Shown here one piece after another: positions 54,911 to 63,925 of a stretch of 64,000 bases of DNA. Each line of letters begins with the position of its first letter. Within the stretch, counting starts at the first letter, position 1. The stretch spans positions 5,208,001-5,272,000 of the forward strand of contig NZ_CP102512.1 of the NCBI RefSeq assembly GCF_024612015.1. The letters run 5' to 3'. The position numbers were made by a program, and so were the translations under genes. The notes under the pieces were generated by a model. It saw nothing but the letters and a program-made list of their open reading frames with translations, ran no database searches and was not told where the DNA came from. This DNA is from Streptomyces sp. CA-210063 (lineage in GTDB: Bacteria; Actinomycetota; Actinomycetes; Streptomycetales; Streptomycetaceae).

Positions 54911-56143
54911 TCACCCCACCGCTCCCCCGCCACCGGCACCCGTCCGCATCGGCTCCGACGCCCGCCGTACCGCGAAGATCGTCGTGTCGTCGTCGAGGCC
55001 GCCGCCGGTGTGGGCGAGAACACCGTCGCGGACGAGGCGGACGAGGGACTCGGGGTCGGTGGCGCACGGTCCGTCGGCGAGGGCCCGGGTGAGGTACGCG
55101 CGGAGGGGGAAGAAGGCCCCGTCGCCGTCGCGGGCCTCCGTCACCCCGTCGGTGACGAGGAGGAGCGTCTCGTCGGCGGCGACCCGCACCGTGGTCGTCC
55201 GGGGCGCCTGCGGCGCCAACTCGCTGAGCCCCAACGGCAGTCCGTCCCTGAGCGGCAGGGGCCGTACTCCGCCGGGGGAGACCAGGAGCGGGGGTTCGTG
55301 GCCGAAGTTGACGACGTCCACGGTGAGCGCGCTGCCGAGCCCGGTGAGGTCGGGACCCCAGTCGGTGCGCTCGCTGCGCAGCTCGGGGAAGTCGAGCAGC
55401 ACGGCGGTCGCGAAGCGTTCGGCGTCGTCGCGGCCGACGTGCGCGGCGTAGCGCAGGTGGCGGACCATCCGCGTCTCCAGCCGCTCGGCCACGGTGGCCG
55501 GTGCGGGCTCGTAGTAGGCGGCCTCGCGGAACGTGCCGAGCAGCACGGACGCCGCCTCCACCGCCGTGAGCCCCTTGCCCTGGACGTCGCCGATGACGAC
55601 GCGCGTGCCGTGCGGGCTCGGCTGGATGTCGTAGAAGTCGCCGCCGACGCGGGCCTCGCTGTCGGCGGCGAGGTAGATCTCCGCGTGGTCGAGGCCGCCG
55701 ACGTCCGGCGGCAGCTGGCGCAGCAGGATACGGCGGGTGGTGTCGACGACGGCCCGCATGTGCAGCATCCGCTCCTGCCCGCGCAGCCGTACCGCGCAGG
55801 CCAGCACGGACAGGATCCCGCCCAGGGCGACGAGGATGAAGTCGGGGAGCCCGGTGCGGTCCTGGTGCGACCAGGAGTTGTCGCCGACGACGTACGTGAA
55901 CATCGCGAGCCCCGCGAACACCGCCGTCGTCCGCACACCACAGACCGCGGCGGCCGTGCCCGGCGCCAGCACCAGCCACGAGATGACCCGGAAGTCGCCG
56001 CCGGTCACCCAGTCGAGCACCGGCACGGTGAGCAGCACGACCAGCGGCGGTAGCCAGGCGATGTTCCGCCCGCGGACCCGCAGCACCTGCTGCCGCTCGA
56101 CGGGGTCCGTCTCCCGAGGCACCCGCGGCATCGGCATCCGCAT
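54911..56143 (-). CDS. Membrane PP2C (SpoIIE/RsbU-type) phosphatase
   Basis: 410 residues from the ATG at 56143 (TGTGGGG upstream; ATG 56179 possible). Three or four N-terminal helices (IAWLPPLVVLLTVPVLDWVT, ISWLVLAPGTAAAVCGVRTT, ALGGILSVLACAVRL). Catalytic domain: ARVGGDFYDIQPSPHGTRVV, IGDVQGKGLTAVEAASVLLG with all metal Asp residues, TDGVTEARD and GLDDDTTIFAV. It removes phosphate from an anti-sigma antagonist or related Ser/Thr protein; the partner is not in the window. Confidence 0.9.
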   Translation of the reverse strand: MRMPMPRVPRETDPVERQQVLRVRGRNIAWLPPLVVLLTVPVLDWVTGGDFRVISWLVLAPGTAAAVCGVRTTAVFAGLAMFTYVVGDNSWSHQDRTGLPDFILVALGGILSVLACAVRLRGQERMLHMRAVVDTTRRILLRQLPPDVGGLDHAEIYLAADSEARVGGDFYDIQPSPHGTRVVIGDVQGKGLTAVEAASVLLGTFREAAYYEPAPATVAERLETRMVRHLRYAAHVGRDDAERFATAVLLDFPELRSERTDWGPDLTGLGSALTVDVVNFGHEPPLLVSPGGVRPLPLRDGLPLGLSELAPQAPRTTTVRVAADETLLLVTDGVTEARDGDGAFFPLRAYLTRALADGPCATDPESLVRLVRDGVLAHTGGGLDDDTTIFAVRRASEPMRTGAGGGGAVG

Positions 56144-56173
56144 GCCCCACAGCGAAGCACGCCGGCACGGGCC

Positions 56174-56237
56174 CCGCATCCCGACCGGCCCGCATCCCGA
56201 CCGGCCCGCATCCCGACCGGCCCGCGTCCCGACCGGC
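56174..56237. repeat. Four 16-bp tandem repeats
   Basis: CCGCATCCCGACCGGC four times (last with one change), just upstream of the phosphatase gene. A GGAGGGAAGAGAC-type repeat follows at 56317-56368. Confidence 0.85.
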
Positions 56238-56389
56238 TACGGCCGACCTCGCGCCCCGACTTGCCAGGGGCCCCTCCCCAGGTGTGCCCTGGTAGTCGGG
56301 GCGGAGAGTGACGGGGGAGGGAAGAGACGACGGAGGAGGGAAGAGACGGGGGAGGGAAGAGGCGGGGAATGGAAGAGAGGAGTGCTCCG

Positions 56390-56923
56390 ATGGTTCAAGC
56401 GGCACCCACTCCGGGCCGGCCGGGGGTTCCGGACAGGCCCACGGCCCCGGGCACACGGCCCGAACCGGCCACCCCCCATGTCTTCGGCGAGCGCGCCCAC
56501 ACGCTCACGAAGAGGGTCCTGCCCGTGGTCCTCGGCCTCGTCTACGGCTACTGGGCCGCGGCCATGAACCGCGACGGCGGCCCCATCACCGGCTGGAACC
56601 TCCTCTTCGGCTTCGGGACCGCGTTCGTGTTCGCGGCGCTCTGCCTCGCCGTGGCGACCGTGGCCCCCCGCCTGCGCCGCGAACCGTACGCCCTCCTCTG
56701 GGCCACCTTCGCGGGCTGCGCCTTCGGCTTCCTCTACAACCAGGCGCCCCAGCACACCGTGCTGCGCTCCACACTCATGTCGCTCGGCATCGCGGCGGCG
56801 GTGTTCGCGGTGACCTTCTACCACTACTACGCGCACGAGGACGAGGAGGGCCACCCGCTGGGGTCCGGGGTGGGACCGCGCCCCCCGACGCCCCAGGAGA
56901 TCAGTCCCCCGCGCCCCCGCTGA
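56390..56923 (+). CDS. Integral membrane protein of unknown function
   Basis: 177 residues from the ATG at 56390, with GAGAGGAG nine bases upstream; ATG 56369 is possible. A Pro-rich cytoplasmic start, then four helices (VLPVVLGLVYGYWAAAM; LLFGFGTAFVFAALCLAVA; YALLWATFAGCAFGFLYN; LMSLGIAAAVFAVTFYHYYA) and an acidic Pro-rich end. No recognised family motif. Confidence 0.75.
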   Translation: MVQAAPTPGRPGVPDRPTAPGTRPEPATPHVFGERAHTLTKRVLPVVLGLVYGYWAAAMNRDGGPITGWNLLFGFGTAFVFAALCLAVATVAPRLRREPYALLWATFAGCAFGFLYNQAPQHTVLRSTLMSLGIAAAVFAVTFYHYYAHEDEEGHPLGSGVGPRPPTPQEISPPRPR

Positions 56924-57086
56924 CCAGCCCTCCTCCCCTCCTAGGCATGTCCCCCTCCTCCCCTTCCAGGCATGTCCCCCTCCTCCCCCTCCCAGGCATG
57001 TACATGTACTCCCCGTTCGGATTGTCCTGTGATGCCATTCGCAGTCACATCGGGCGTGAGCACTCGCGTGGGGGCGGGCGGGGGAC

Positions 57087-58028
57087 TTGCCTGGAGGGGT
57101 GTCCCCTCGTGCCCGCGGCACCCTGTCGGCCGTGCTGACCGTGCTCGCCTGCCTGCTCACGCCGGTGGGCGCGCTGGCCGCGTGGGCGACGTACGAGATC
57201 GCGGACCGGACGCGGTACGAGGCGGTCATGGCGCCGCTGGCCGTCGACCCGGACGTGCGGGAGGCGCTCGCGGACGCGGTCGCCACCGGGATCCTGCGCG
57301 AGATCCGGGTGGGGCCGCCGCTGCGGGAGCGGGTACGGGACTTCACGCACGACGCGGCGCGCTCCTTCACACAGACGGAGGCGTTCCGCACGGCGTGGCA
57401 CACGGCGAACCGGGCGGCGCACGACGCGGTGCTGACGGCGGTGCGCGAGGAGGGCCCGTACGACCGGGGCGCGGGCGGTGGCGAGGGGCGTCCGGTGACG
57501 CTGGACCTCGCGCCCGTCGGCGAACGCGTCAAGCGTCAACTCGTCCGCGACCATGTGCCGTTCGCCCATCGCATCCCGGTCGCGCACACCGAGGTCGAGG
57601 TGCTGTCGGCCGCGGAACTGGTTCAGCTTCGGAAGGGGTATCGCGTGCTCGAAGTCGCCGCGTTCTGGCTCCCGGTCGGCGCGCTCGCGCTGGCCGCCGG
57701 TGGCATCCTCGTCGCTACGCAGCGCCGCCGGGCCGTCTGCGCGACGGGGCTCGGCACCGCTCTCGGCGGCGCCCTCCTCGGCGTCGCCGTCGCCCTGGGC
57801 CGCCACCTGACCCTCGCCGACCTGCCCCCGGGCGTCTCCCCCGCGGCCGCCGGCGCCGTCTACGACGCCCTCACCGCCACCCTCCGCACGGTGACCTGGG
57901 GACTCCTGGGCATCGGCGCCACCGTCGCCGCGGCCGCCTGGCTCACGTCCCGCCTCGCGCGACGTCCCCCAGCACCCGCAACGCCCCCGCCAACTCCGAC
58001 AGAGAAACCGAACCAAGCCCAAGCCTGA
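57087..58028 (+). CDS. Membrane protein with large extracytoplasmic loop, unknown function
   Basis: 313 residues from the TTG at 57087 (GGGGG upstream); the GTG at 57099 is another choice. N-terminal helix (AVLTVLACLLTPVGALAAWA), an outer loop of about 150 residues rich in Arg and Glu (REALADAVATGILREIRVGP; FTQTEAFRTAWHTANRAAHD), and three C-terminal helices. The pattern is seen in many Streptomyces hypothetical membrane proteins. Its last 86 bases overlap the convergent regulator gene. Confidence 0.78.
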   Translation: MPGGVSPRARGTLSAVLTVLACLLTPVGALAAWATYEIADRTRYEAVMAPLAVDPDVREALADAVATGILREIRVGPPLRERVRDFTHDAARSFTQTEAFRTAWHTANRAAHDAVLTAVREEGPYDRGAGGGEGRPVTLDLAPVGERVKRQLVRDHVPFAHRIPVAHTEVEVLSAAELVQLRKGYRVLEVAAFWLPVGALALAAGGILVATQRRRAVCATGLGTALGGALLGVAVALGRHLTLADLPPGVSPAAAGAVYDALTATLRTVTWGLLGIGATVAAAAWLTSRLARRPPAPATPPPTPTEKPNQAQA

Positions 58029-59592
58029 CGCAGTCGGCGGCGGAGGCGGCGACCGTGGGCCCGGCGGCGGAGACGGCGGCCCCGGGCCCGGCAGCGGACG
58101 CGACGCCCCCAGGCCCGGCAGCGGACGCGGCGGCCCCGGGCCGCCCCAGCACCCCGGGCCGCCCCAGCTGCCCTGGCTCCCCTAGCTGCGGGCAATCGTG
58201 CCGATGGGGCGGCACGGGTGGGCGCAGCGGCACCCTGTCAGCGCCGGTAAGCGTGCCCGCCCCCCGCCCAGCCCCCACCCCCGGCACACTGAACGCAGAC
58301 CCCGGAGTCACCGCCACCCCCCGCTCCGCCGCCGCCGCACAGAACGTGTCGGCGCGCCACGGTTCCGGCAGCTCCCACCACACGTAGTACGCCCGCGCAT
58401 CCCCCCGCACCGCGAACCCCGCGAGATGCTCGGCGACCAGCCGCTGCCGCGCCGCCGCATCCGCCCGCTTCGCCTCGACCAGCCGCCCGACCGTCCCGTC
58501 CCCGATCCACCGCACCCCCGCCTCCAGGGCGAACCGCCCCGCCGCCCAGCCCCCCGAACGCAACGCCGCCGCCACCCCCTCGACCCGCCCCTCCGGCACC
58601 ACCAGAAACCCGACCGTCAGCCCCGGCGCCACCCGCTTGGACAGCCCGTCGACAACGAACACCCGCTCCGGCGCGTACGCGGCCAACGGCGGCGGCACCC
58701 GCCCACCAAAATCCCCACCCGCATCTCCCCCCGTATCCCCGCCCGTATCCCCGCCCGTATCCCCGCCCGCATCCCCGCCCGCATCCCCGCCCGCCAGGAA
58801 CGCCCAGACCCGGTCCTCGATCACCGGCAGATCCAACTCCCGCACCACACCCGCGAGTTCAGCCCGCCGCACCCCACCCATCGTCACGGACGTCGGATTG
58901 TGCAACGTCGGCTGCACATACACCGCCGACAAGGGCGCCGCCCGATGCGCCGCCACCACGGCCTCCGGCCGCACCCCCTCCCCGTCCGTCGCGAGCGGCA
59001 CCAACGTCACCCCCAACCGCCCGGCGATCTCCTTGACCAGCGGATACGTGAGGGACTCGACCCCGACCCGCCCCCCGGGCCGTACGAGATGGGCGAGGGC
59101 CGCGGCGATGGCCTGGCGGGCGTTCCCGGTGAAGAGGAACCGCTCCGGAGCCGGCCGCCAGCCCCCCGTGGCGAGCAGCCCGGCCGCGGCCTCGCGCGCG
59201 GCGGCCGTACCGGTCGCGGGAGCCGTCCGCAGCGCGTCCGCCAGCACATCGGGCCGCAGCAACGGCGCGATCCCGGCGGCCAGCAGCTCCGACTGCCCCG
59301 GCACGGCAGGGTAGTTGAGCTCCAGATTCACGGGCGCCGACGTGGCCGGCTCCGCCAACGCCCACCCCGCCGACACCGGCGGCGCGGCCCGTACGAACGT
59401 CCCGCGCCCGACCTCCCCCACCACCAGCCCACGCCGCACCAGCTCCGCGTACACCCGCCCGGCGGTCGACCCGGCGATCCCCCGCCGCCGCGCGAACACC
59501 CGCTGCGGCGGCAGCCGGTCCCCCGGCTTCAGCCGCCCGGCGGCGATGTCGTCCGCGACGCGATCGGCGATACGCCGATAGTCAGCAGCCAC
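57943..59592 (-). CDS. MocR/PdxR-family regulator (GntR HTH + aminotransferase fold)
   Basis: 549 residues from the GTG at 59592 (GGAGGGGGC upstream). GntR winged helix at about 1-70 (IADRVADDIAAGRLKPGDRL; STAGRVYAELVRRGLV). Fold-type-I PLP domain: LLATGGWRPAPERFLFTGNA, VQPTLHNPTSVTM and the PLP Lys319 in VVDGLSKRVAPGL. It has 15-bp repeats giving GGDTGGDAGG (about 285-310) and a low-complexity AAGPGxxAS insert near the C-terminus. MocR proteins sense PLP or amino-compound ligands. It is divergent from a hydrolase gene across a direct-repeat operator. Confidence 0.9.
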   Translation of the reverse strand: MAADYRRIADRVADDIAAGRLKPGDRLPPQRVFARRRGIAGSTAGRVYAELVRRGLVVGEVGRGTFVRAAPPVSAGWALAEPATSAPVNLELNYPAVPGQSELLAAGIAPLLRPDVLADALRTAPATGTAAAREAAAGLLATGGWRPAPERFLFTGNARQAIAAALAHLVRPGGRVGVESLTYPLVKEIAGRLGVTLVPLATDGEGVRPEAVVAAHRAAPLSAVYVQPTLHNPTSVTMGGVRRAELAGVVRELDLPVIEDRVWAFLAGGDAGGDAGGDTGGDTGGDTGGDAGGDFGGRVPPPLAAYAPERVFVVDGLSKRVAPGLTVGFLVVPEGRVEGVAAALRSGGWAAGRFALEAGVRWIGDGTVGRLVEAKRADAAARQRLVAEHLAGFAVRGDARAYYVWWELPEPWRADTFCAAAAERGVAVTPGSAFSVPGVGAGRGAGTLTGADRVPLRPPVPPHRHDCPQLGEPGQLGRPGVLGRPGAAASAAGPGGVASAAGPGAAVSAAGPTVAASAADCVRLGLGSVSLSELAGALRVLGDVARGGT

Positions 59593-59614
59593 GCCCCCTC
59601 CGCCCCCTCCCCAC

Positions 59615-59649
59615 ATTGCACCGAGGGCAAAGATCTTATTGCACCGAGG
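59615..59649. promoter_or_regulatory. Direct-repeat operator ATTGCACCGAGG x2
   Basis: Exact 12-base copies at 59615-59626 and 59638-59649, 23 bases apart (two helix turns), between the divergent MocR-type regulator and hydrolase genes. Direct repeats are the usual sites of this family. Confidence 0.75.
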
Positions 59650-59675
59650 AGTTGAGCAACCCTAGGGTCGACCCC

Positions 59676-60467
59676 ATGACCGCCACCTTCCTCGCATACG
59701 AGGACAAAGGGAAAGCAGACTCCTCGCCGTCCCTCCCCCTCCCCCTCGTCCTCATCCACGGCCACCCCTTCGACCGCACGATGTGGCACCCCCAGATCAC
59801 GGCATTCGCGACCTCCCGCCGCGTCATCGCCCCCGACCTGCGCGGCTACGGCGAGTCCCCGGTCGTCCCGGGCATCACGCCCCTCTCGACGTTCGCCGAG
59901 GACATAGCGACGCTCCTGGACGACCTCGGCGTCACCGACTTCGCCCTGGCCGGCCTCTCCATGGGCGGCCAGATAGCCATGGAGTGCTACCGCCAGTTCC
60001 CGCACCGCGTACGCGCCCTCATCCTGGCCGACACCTTCCCGGCCGCCGAGACTCCGGAGGGCAAGCGGACCCGGAACACCATGGCCGACCGCCTGCTGCA
60101 CGAGGGCATGACGGGCTACGCCGACGAGGTGCTGTACAAAATGGTCGCGCCGTACGCGAATGCCGAGGTCGCGGCCCACGTACACCGCATGATGACGGCC
60201 ACCGACCCCGAGGGCGCCGCGGCGGCCCTGCGCGGCCGCGCCGAACGCCCCGACTACCGCGACCTCCTCATCACGGTCACCGTCCCCACCCTGGTCATCG
60301 TCGGCGCGGACGACGAGTACACCCCCGTCACCGACGCCGAAGCCATGCACGCGGCCCTCCCCGACTCCACCCTCCAGGTCATCCCCGACGCGGCCCACCT
60401 CCCGAACCTCGAACGCCCGGCCGAGTTCAACAAGGCCCTGGCGGACTTCCTGTCAAGCCTCGACTGA
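59676..60467 (+). CDS. Alpha/beta hydrolase
   Basis: 263 residues from the ATG at 59676. LVLIHGHPFDRTMW (oxyanion region), nucleophile Ser95 in LAGLSMGGQ, Asp in VGADDEYTPV and His in DAAHLPNLERP: a complete triad. Related proteins include carboxylesterases, 3-oxoadipate enol-lactonases and haloalkane-type hydrolases; the substrate is unknown. The adjacent MocR-type regulator suggests use of an amino- or vitamin-B6-related compound, or regulation by it. Confidence 0.88.
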   Translation: MTATFLAYEDKGKADSSPSLPLPLVLIHGHPFDRTMWHPQITAFATSRRVIAPDLRGYGESPVVPGITPLSTFAEDIATLLDDLGVTDFALAGLSMGGQIAMECYRQFPHRVRALILADTFPAAETPEGKRTRNTMADRLLHEGMTGYADEVLYKMVAPYANAEVAAHVHRMMTATDPEGAAAALRGRAERPDYRDLLITVTVPTLVIVGADDEYTPVTDAEAMHAALPDSTLQVIPDAAHLPNLERPAEFNKALADFLSSLD

Positions 60468-60584
60468 CATCACCGCCGTCACCCATTCGGCCCACGCCAG
60501 ATGCACCCCTCCCCACGCGGAGCGACCCTGCGGATGAGCTGTCCCCCCATTCAATGACGCTCAATGACGCTCGAGGAGGCCCGC

Positions 60585-61055
60585 ATGGCACAGCACAGCA
60601 CCGCCCCACGCGAGAACCCCCAGTCCGACCAGACCATCCCGACACCGACACCCTCCTACGCGAAGCACTCCGGCTCGGCCTGGGCTCTCGGCGGCACGGT
60701 CTTCGCCGGTGTCCTCATGATGGTCGGCGGCATCATGGGCATCCTCAACGGCATCGCCGGCATCGCCACGGACGACGTGTACACGCCCATCGGCGACTAC
60801 GTCTTCGAGTTCAGCCTTACCACCTGGGGCTGGATCCACCTGACCCTCGGCATCATCGTCACCCTCACCGGCTACAGCATCCTCCAGGGCAAGGACTGGG
60901 CCCGAGGCCTGGGCATAGCCTTCGCCTCCCTCTTCGCCATCGAGTACTTCATGTTCCTCCCGTACGCCCCCGTCTGGTCCGTCATCGCCATCGCCGTCGC
61001 CGTCTTCGTGATGTGGTCCCTGGCGACGTCCCACGACGGCGACCGCACGACATAG
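60585..61055 (+). CDS. Four-helix membrane protein (DUF7144-like)
   Basis: 156 residues from the ATG at 60585, with GAGGAGG upstream (ATG 60564 lacks one). Helices: ALGGTVFAGVLMMVGGIMGI, WGWIHLTLGIIVTLTGYSIL, GLGIAFASLFAIEYFMFLPY, WSVIAIAVAVFVMWSLAT. The pattern VYTPIGDYVFEFSLTTWGWI and LQGKDWARGLGI is common to a widespread actinobacterial membrane family (DUF7144 in my recollection). Function unknown. Confidence 0.82.
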   Translation: MAQHSTAPRENPQSDQTIPTPTPSYAKHSGSAWALGGTVFAGVLMMVGGIMGILNGIAGIATDDVYTPIGDYVFEFSLTTWGWIHLTLGIIVTLTGYSILQGKDWARGLGIAFASLFAIEYFMFLPYAPVWSVIAIAVAVFVMWSLATSHDGDRTT

Positions 61056-61626
61056 ACACCCGACTGGGGCGCCCCCTCCAGTCGGGCCCGCGCCCCACGG
61101 CGGGGTGACTGCCGGATACGGAGAACGGCCCCGGCGACGTCCGCCGACGAGCGACGGGCAGCGCGACCGGTTGAGGAACCCCCATGGTTCAGATGCCTGT
61201 GGGCCATACGGCGTGCGCGCGCTGTCTGTGAGGAATCCTCTCCGATCCGTCCGGCGCCGCACGCCGTCGCCGTGCCCGCAGGGTTCGGGTTGTGAGCCAT
61301 CCGTGCGGCTTCCTCGCCGCCCGCGACACGAGCGTCGGACCAGACTCCACGGTTTCAGGAGCGTCGCGAGAGTCGTGAAGAAGCTTCGCCTCCGTGACAG
61401 TCGACTCTGGAAAATCGCATTTTTGGTGGCGTTTCCCGGTCGCCCGTCCGGAGTAAAGCAGTCAGTGCCATTCGGCCCATTGAGTATTTTTAAGTATTTC
61501 ACGATTGGTTGGTCAATTCCAGCGAAGGCTCTTGAGGCGACCGTAAATCGATCCATTCCTCGAATAAGGTGCCGCCGTCAGAACCGCCGAACTAGGCACC
61601 GCCCTCTCACAGGAGTTGGCCCCTCG
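61056..61626. other. Gene-free region with an AT-rich part
   Basis: 61056-61370 has normal GC and no supported gene. 61375-61590 is much richer in A and T than anything else here and contains runs such as CATTTTTGG and GTATTTTTAAG. It is probably the promoter and leader region of the ice-binding-like gene, or imported DNA. Confidence 0.55.
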
Positions 61627-62893
61627 ATGACACTGAATATTTTTGGTGCGCCACGACGGCGCACCATGTCGCTTTGGATCGCGGCGCTAGTAACCGCGCT
61701 GATCGCCGCTGCCGCAATCGCGATGTCACCGACACGCGCAGCAGCCGTTGCCACGCCTGTGCCTCTGGGTACGGCAGGGAATTTCGGAGTACTGGCTGGT
61801 ACGACAGTCACCAACACCGGCCCAACGGCGGTCGAGCGTAGCGTCGGAGTGAGTCCGGGTTCGGGGGCGGGTCCGCACGTCGTGGGGTTCCCGCCCGGCG
61901 CGGTGCTGCCGCCCGGAACCATCCACAATGGCGGCGACGTTGCTCTCCAGGCACAGAACGATCTGACCACGGCGTACAACCAGGCCGCCGGGCAGGCAGC
62001 GGATGTCACGTACACCGGAGATCCCGTTGAGCTCGGTGGCCAGACGCTGGTGCCGGGCGTCTACAAGGTGCCCGTCAGCGCCCAGATCACCGGCACCCTC
62101 ACCCTGAACGGCCAGGGAAACTCCAATTCCGTCTGGGTGTTCCAGGTCGGTTCGACGCTGACGACGGCGTCGGCCAGCCGGGTGGTTTTCACCAATGGCG
62201 CCAACCCGTGCAATGTGTACTGGCAGATCGGCAGCTCGGCCACTCTCGGTACCAATTCCACGTTCGTGGGCAACATCATGGCCTTGGCCTCGATCAGTGC
62301 CACCACGGGGACGACCGTTAATGGCCGGCTACTGGCCCGCAACGGCGCCGTGACGCTGGACTCCAACACGATCTTCCAGGGTGAGTGCAGCGCCGTCCCT
62401 ACGACGCCTCCGGCCACCACCCCTCCGGCTACGACGCCTCCCGCCACCACCCCTCCGGCCACCACCCCCCCGGCCACCACCCCTCCGGCTACGACGCCTC
62501 CCGCCACCACCCCTCCGGCCACCACCCCCCGGCCACCACCCCTCCGGCCACCACCCCTCCGGCTACGACGCCTCCCGCCACGACGCCTCCCGCCACCACC
62601 CCTCCGGCTACGACGCCTCCGGCCACCACCCCCCCGGCCACGACGCCTCCCGCCACCACCCCTCCGGCCACCACCCCCCGGCCACCACCCCTCCGGCTAC
62701 GACGCCTCCCGCCACCACCCCTCCGGCCACCACCCCTCCGGGCGACGGCGGCAAGAAGCACGATGAGCACGGTCACCACGACGGCGGCAACAAGCACGAT
62801 GAGCACGGTCACCACGACGGCGGCAACAAGCACGATGAGCACGGTCACCACGACGGCGGCAAGAAGCACGATGGGCACGACGGTCCTAGCTAG
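61627..62893 (+). CDS. Secreted ice-binding-family (DUF3494) protein with frameshifted TTPPAT repeat tail
   Basis: The ATG at 61627 follows CAGGAG. A signal peptide ends near TRAAAV. The DUF3494 beta-helix runs LGTAGNFGVLAGTTVTNTG, LTTAYNQAAGQAADVTYTGD, LVPGVYKVPVSAQITGTLTL and TNSTFVGNIMALASISATTG, with LLARNGAVTLDSNTIF. A TTPPAT repeat tail follows. At two places (62525-62530 and 62674-62679) a C tract has 6 rather than 7 bases, so the frame shifts twice. As sequenced, translation ends at 62766; with both tracts at 7 it would end at 62893 with HDEHGHHDGG repeats. Role outside the cell unknown; may bind ice or a surface. Confidence 0.8.
62399..62748. repeat. 18-bp and 15-bp TTPPAT repeat array
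   Basis: Tandem units of the ACC-ACC-CCT-CCG-GCC and ACG-ACG-CCT-CCG-GCT types with C-rich joints. Four HDEHGHHDGG-coding units of about 39 bp follow at 62755-62880. Confidence 0.85.
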
Positions 62894-63404
62894 ACAGACC
62901 TCCCGTCGTGCTCTGGGTGATAGCTGACCTGGCCATCGGCCTGGTAGAGCTTGCCCGACATCGGGGCATAGGGATCAACACGGCAGGTAGTGCGACTTCC
63001 GCTCGCCCTGCGGGTTCGTCAAGTCGTTGCTACTCACGCGGGCGCCCTTACCGAAAGGCGAGTGCTCAGGGTTGCCGCCCTGAGAAGCCAGTGGAACAAA
63101 CGGCGCGCGGCGGATCGCCATCGATTCCGTCGCGCGCCGTAGGCGAAAACTCAGGATTGGTAGCCCCGGATCGTGCTCGCGGGTCTCTCGTCACCCATAC
63201 ACACCTAGCTCGGTGTCTGGCCGACGGTGGGGACAGGCAGGCGCTCCGCCCTCCGCGAGACACCTTGTAATGCGTAGGTCTGGCGCGTGACGCCACCAGC
63301 CGAGCGGCTGGTCGCTGCAACAGTTCCGTTCGTTGAGAGGACCTCATGGGCCATCCGTGGGCCAGCAGGCCGGCCGAGCGGTGCTTACGCAGCGTTCGAG
63401 CAGG
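62894..63404. other. Gene-free spacer with hairpins
   Basis: No gene is supported. CTCAGGG (63065-63071) pairs with CCCTGAG (63078-63084), and CGGCGCGCG (63101-63109) with CGCGCGCCG (63131-63139). They would end transcripts of the minus-strand cassette or of the ice-binding-like gene. Confidence 0.5.
63101..63139. terminator. Hairpin terminator, probably of the minus-strand cassette
   Basis: 9-bp outer stem CGGCGCGCG/CGCGCGCCG with further GGATCG/CGAT pairing inside. Confidence 0.5.
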
Positions 63405-63626
63405 TCAGGTGGGGTTTCGGCGAGGCCAGAGTGACGGTGCCGGTGCTGGGGGTTCAGGGCCGGTGTGCTTGAGCGCCCAGATTTCTACGGGTAGGCGTTC
63501 GCTGTCCGACGTGGGGGACTCTGCCCCGCAGGCCAGGCACACAGCCGAGTAGAGGACCCGTGGAGTGCCCTCGGCGGTTTCCGGTGCCAGGGTCCACTCG
63601 GCGGCCTTGATGATCGAACGGGTCAC
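63405..63626 (-). CDS. Small zinc-ribbon-like protein (DUF7848-like)
   Basis: 73 residues from the GTG at 63626, overlapping the upstream stop (GTGA). VTRSIIKAAEWTLAPETAEG, then PRVLYSAVCLACGAESPTSD with a CxxC pair, and LPVEIWALKHTG. That layout matches a frequent small Streptomyces family (DUF7848 in my recollection), whose members continue with an NPTH-type tail. Here the end PAPAPSLWPRRNPT stops early, perhaps after a frame change. Third gene of the right-hand cassette. Confidence 0.65.
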   Translation of the reverse strand: MTRSIIKAAEWTLAPETAEGTPRVLYSAVCLACGAESPTSDSERLPVEIWALKHTGPEPPAPAPSLWPRRNPT

Positions 63627-63925
63627 AGCCGCCTCCTGCTGCGCCGGTTCACGTCGGCCACCCTCGCGCTCAGCACGTGCGCTGCCTCGACGACATCCGC
63701 TGCGGAGACCGAGTCGCGGCAGTCCGGCGCGGACGAGGGCGCCGGCTGCCCGTCGAGGGCACGGCACAGCGCCGCGTGCAGGTGCTCGGCGTCGATCAGC
63801 GAGAGCACGAGTTCGGCGTCCGTCGCGTGTTCGCCCTTCTTGGAGAGACGCAAGGGAAGGGCGAGTTGGCCGGCATCCGTGCGGTACACGGGGCGTCTCG
63901 GAGTTCGTTCGATGGTCCAGGTCAT
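63623..63925 (-). CDS. Small protein of unknown function (100 aa), paralogue of the 9751 gene
   Basis: ATG at 63925 overlaps the stop of the upstream gene (ATGA). MTWTIERTPRRPVYRTDA, LALPLRLSKKGEHATDAELV and AEHLHAALCRALDGQPAP match the gene at 9751-10011 closely. An extra C-terminal segment (ADVVEAAHVLSARVADVN) makes it longer. Its stop overlaps the next gene by 4 bases. Function unknown. Confidence 0.75.
   Translation of the reverse strand: MTWTIERTPRRPVYRTDAGQLALPLRLSKKGEHATDAELVLSLIDAEHLHAALCRALDGQPAPSSAPDCRDSVSAADVVEAAHVLSARVADVNRRSRRRL

Noticed and set aside
57087..58028. Antisense frames opposite the membrane protein as regulatory proteins
   Set aside because: No motifs, and composition typical of shadow frames.
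62385..62927. Separate genes in the other two frames of the TTPPAT array
   Set aside because: They are pieces of the same gene seen in shifted frames; no own start or ribosome site.
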